Assembly: GCA_041846575.1 (NCBI GenBank)
Contig: JBGZFC010000143.1
Location: forward strand, 1-7,110
Direction of reading: 5' to 3'
DNA: 7,110 nucleotides
Source: JBGZFC01 sp041846575
GTDB lineage: Bacteria; Bacteroidota; Bacteroidia; Bacteroidales; Dysgonomonadaceae
Shown here: one piece after another, positions 6,794-7,110 of the stretch
Layout: every line of letters starts with the position of its first letter
How positions within the stretch are numbered: position 1 is the stretch's first letter
The notes under the pieces: generated by a model
What the model saw: the letters and a program-made list of their open reading frames with translations, nothing else
Database searches by the model: none
Told to the model about the DNA's origin: nothing
Translations under genes and position numbers: made by a program

Positions 6794-6843
6794 AAAAAAG
6801 TCTTGATAATCAATATGGTAAATATGATTATTGGGGCTTTTTT
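6794..6843 (+). terminator. Intrinsic terminator after tRNA-Val
   Basis: Bases 6794-6812 pair with 6825-6843 without a mismatch if G-U pairs are allowed: six A-T pairs, G-C, a central stretch with several G-U pairs, then ATAATCA / TGATTAT. With one bulged base the stem can extend by ATAT / ATAT to leave a five-base loop. The arm ends in six Ts (6838-6843), fitting an intrinsic terminator starting six bases after the tRNA. The facing A6 lets it also work for transcripts entering from the IS side on the minus strand. Confidence 0.8.
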
Positions 6844-6973
6844 CGTATATATACAACAAAACAAACAACAAAGACATCCATTCCTGTCCGAAAAAAGACA
6901 CTTTATCGCCTAAATATGCAAAAATTCCATAACCTCGCTATCGCGAGAATCTTTTCGCGTGATAAATAATATA
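6844..6973. other. Non-coding spacer with GC-rich hairpin, between tRNA terminator and IS end
   Basis: No gene is supportable. An open frame crossing it (6601-6969, plus) runs straight through the tRNA and terminator and is not coding. The one visible structure is CTCGC (6934-6938) / GCGAG (6943-6947) with a TATC loop, overlapped by the alternative CGCGA (6942-6946) / TCGCG (6955-6959). The spacer ends where the IS end is judged to begin. Confidence 0.5.
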
Positions 6974-7110
6974 GTACTCCCTCTTAATTGGACTGTTTTT
7001 TCTTTAAGTTAAGATAGTTTTTTCTCATTTTTCAAGCCGCATTGGCATAATAGCAATTAGCAGGAGTTTTGTATGATAAAGATTGGTGTGGACGCTCCTG
7101 GTTATAAAAC
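6974..7110 (-). mobile_element. End of an IS3-family insertion sequence, cut by the window edge
   Basis: The transposase C-terminus at 7032-7110 identifies the element. Beyond its stop codon lies about 58 bases of non-coding IS end. The probable terminal inverted repeat starts close to GTACTCCC (6974-6981) and includes TTGGAC (6988-6993). From memory, IS150-type ends also carry GTACT, CCC and TTGGAC in this order; this was not checked against a database. Inside the end, a near direct repeat (ACTGTTTTTTCT / ATAGTTTTTTCT, 22 bases apart) may be a transposase-binding repeat. The exact boundary may be one to three bases off, because the other end and the target duplication are outside the window. 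Confidence 0.7.
7032..7110 (-). CDS. IS3-family transposase, C-terminal fragment (window-truncated)
   Basis: The minus-strand frame entering at 7109 reads 25 codons and stops with TGA at 7034-7032. It contains FYNQERPHQSLSYKTP, the well-known C-terminal signature of the integrase core (DDE) in the OrfB of IS3-family elements, where YN..RPHQSL.Y.TP is typical. The DDE catalytic residues lie upstream, beyond the window. The protein cuts and joins IS ends; in this family it is usually made as an OrfAB fusion by -1 frameshifting, which cannot be seen here. Related DDE families such as IS481 have similar endings, so the family call is good but not certain. Whether the gene is intact cannot be told. 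Confidence 0.85.
   Translation of the reverse strand, partial: FYNQERPHQSLSYKTPANCYYANAA

Noticed and set aside
6934..6959. Possible fourth hairpin repeat element near AGATTCTCGCG on the minus strand
   Set aside because: It begins AGATTCT like copy 2 and forms a hairpin, but lacks the TCA...TTC loop and the GACA end, so membership is not supported.
6601..6969. Plus-strand open frame of 122 codons
   Set aside because: It runs through the tRNA promoter, the whole tRNA-Val gene and its terminator, and its translation has no protein-like character.

Overview
The window looks like a chromosomal segment of a low-GC member of the Bacteroidota, most likely order Bacteroidales. The evidence is the Bacteroidota-type promoter before the tRNA gene (TTG, 19 bases, TAnnTTTG), A-rich translation starts mostly without Shine-Dalgarno sequences, and a pseudouridine synthase with a long Asn/Arg/Lys-rich N-terminus of the kind common in that phylum. 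Genus cannot be set from what is visible.

Layout. Bases 1-518 hold no supportable gene. They carry a mosaic of small repeats: a 12-bp inverted repeat (119-215), three related hairpin elements (243-281, 365-391, 451-478) and three blocks of heptamer tandem repeats (297-324, 343-363, 422-442). Bases 519-6429 hold four complete minus-strand housekeeping genes, transcribed in the order purB (adenylosuccinate lyase), an RluB-type 23S rRNA pseudouridine synthase, asnS (asparaginyl-tRNA synthetase) and lepA (elongation factor 4). Gaps are about 93, 105 and 133 bases. Bases 6430-6712 separate purB from a divergently transcribed tRNA-Val(UAC) gene (6713-6787), which has its own promoter and a long hairpin terminator. 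At the right edge (about 6974-7110) is the end of an insertion sequence: the last 25 codons of an IS3-type transposase read inward on the minus strand, then a short non-coding IS end.

How the genes work together. Three of the four proteins serve translation: asparagine charging, 23S rRNA modification and a ribosome-bound GTPase. PurB supplies purine nucleotides. The only recognisable minus-strand promoter -7 box in the intergenic gaps lies before purB, so the cluster may be read as one transcript, although the gap before lepA is large enough to hide another promoter.

The coding part is ordinary. The least explained part is the repeat mosaic downstream of lepA. There, hairpins keep their loop ends while their stem bases change in compensating pairs, and they alternate with heptamer arrays that share one consensus. 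No new defence or metabolic system is visible.
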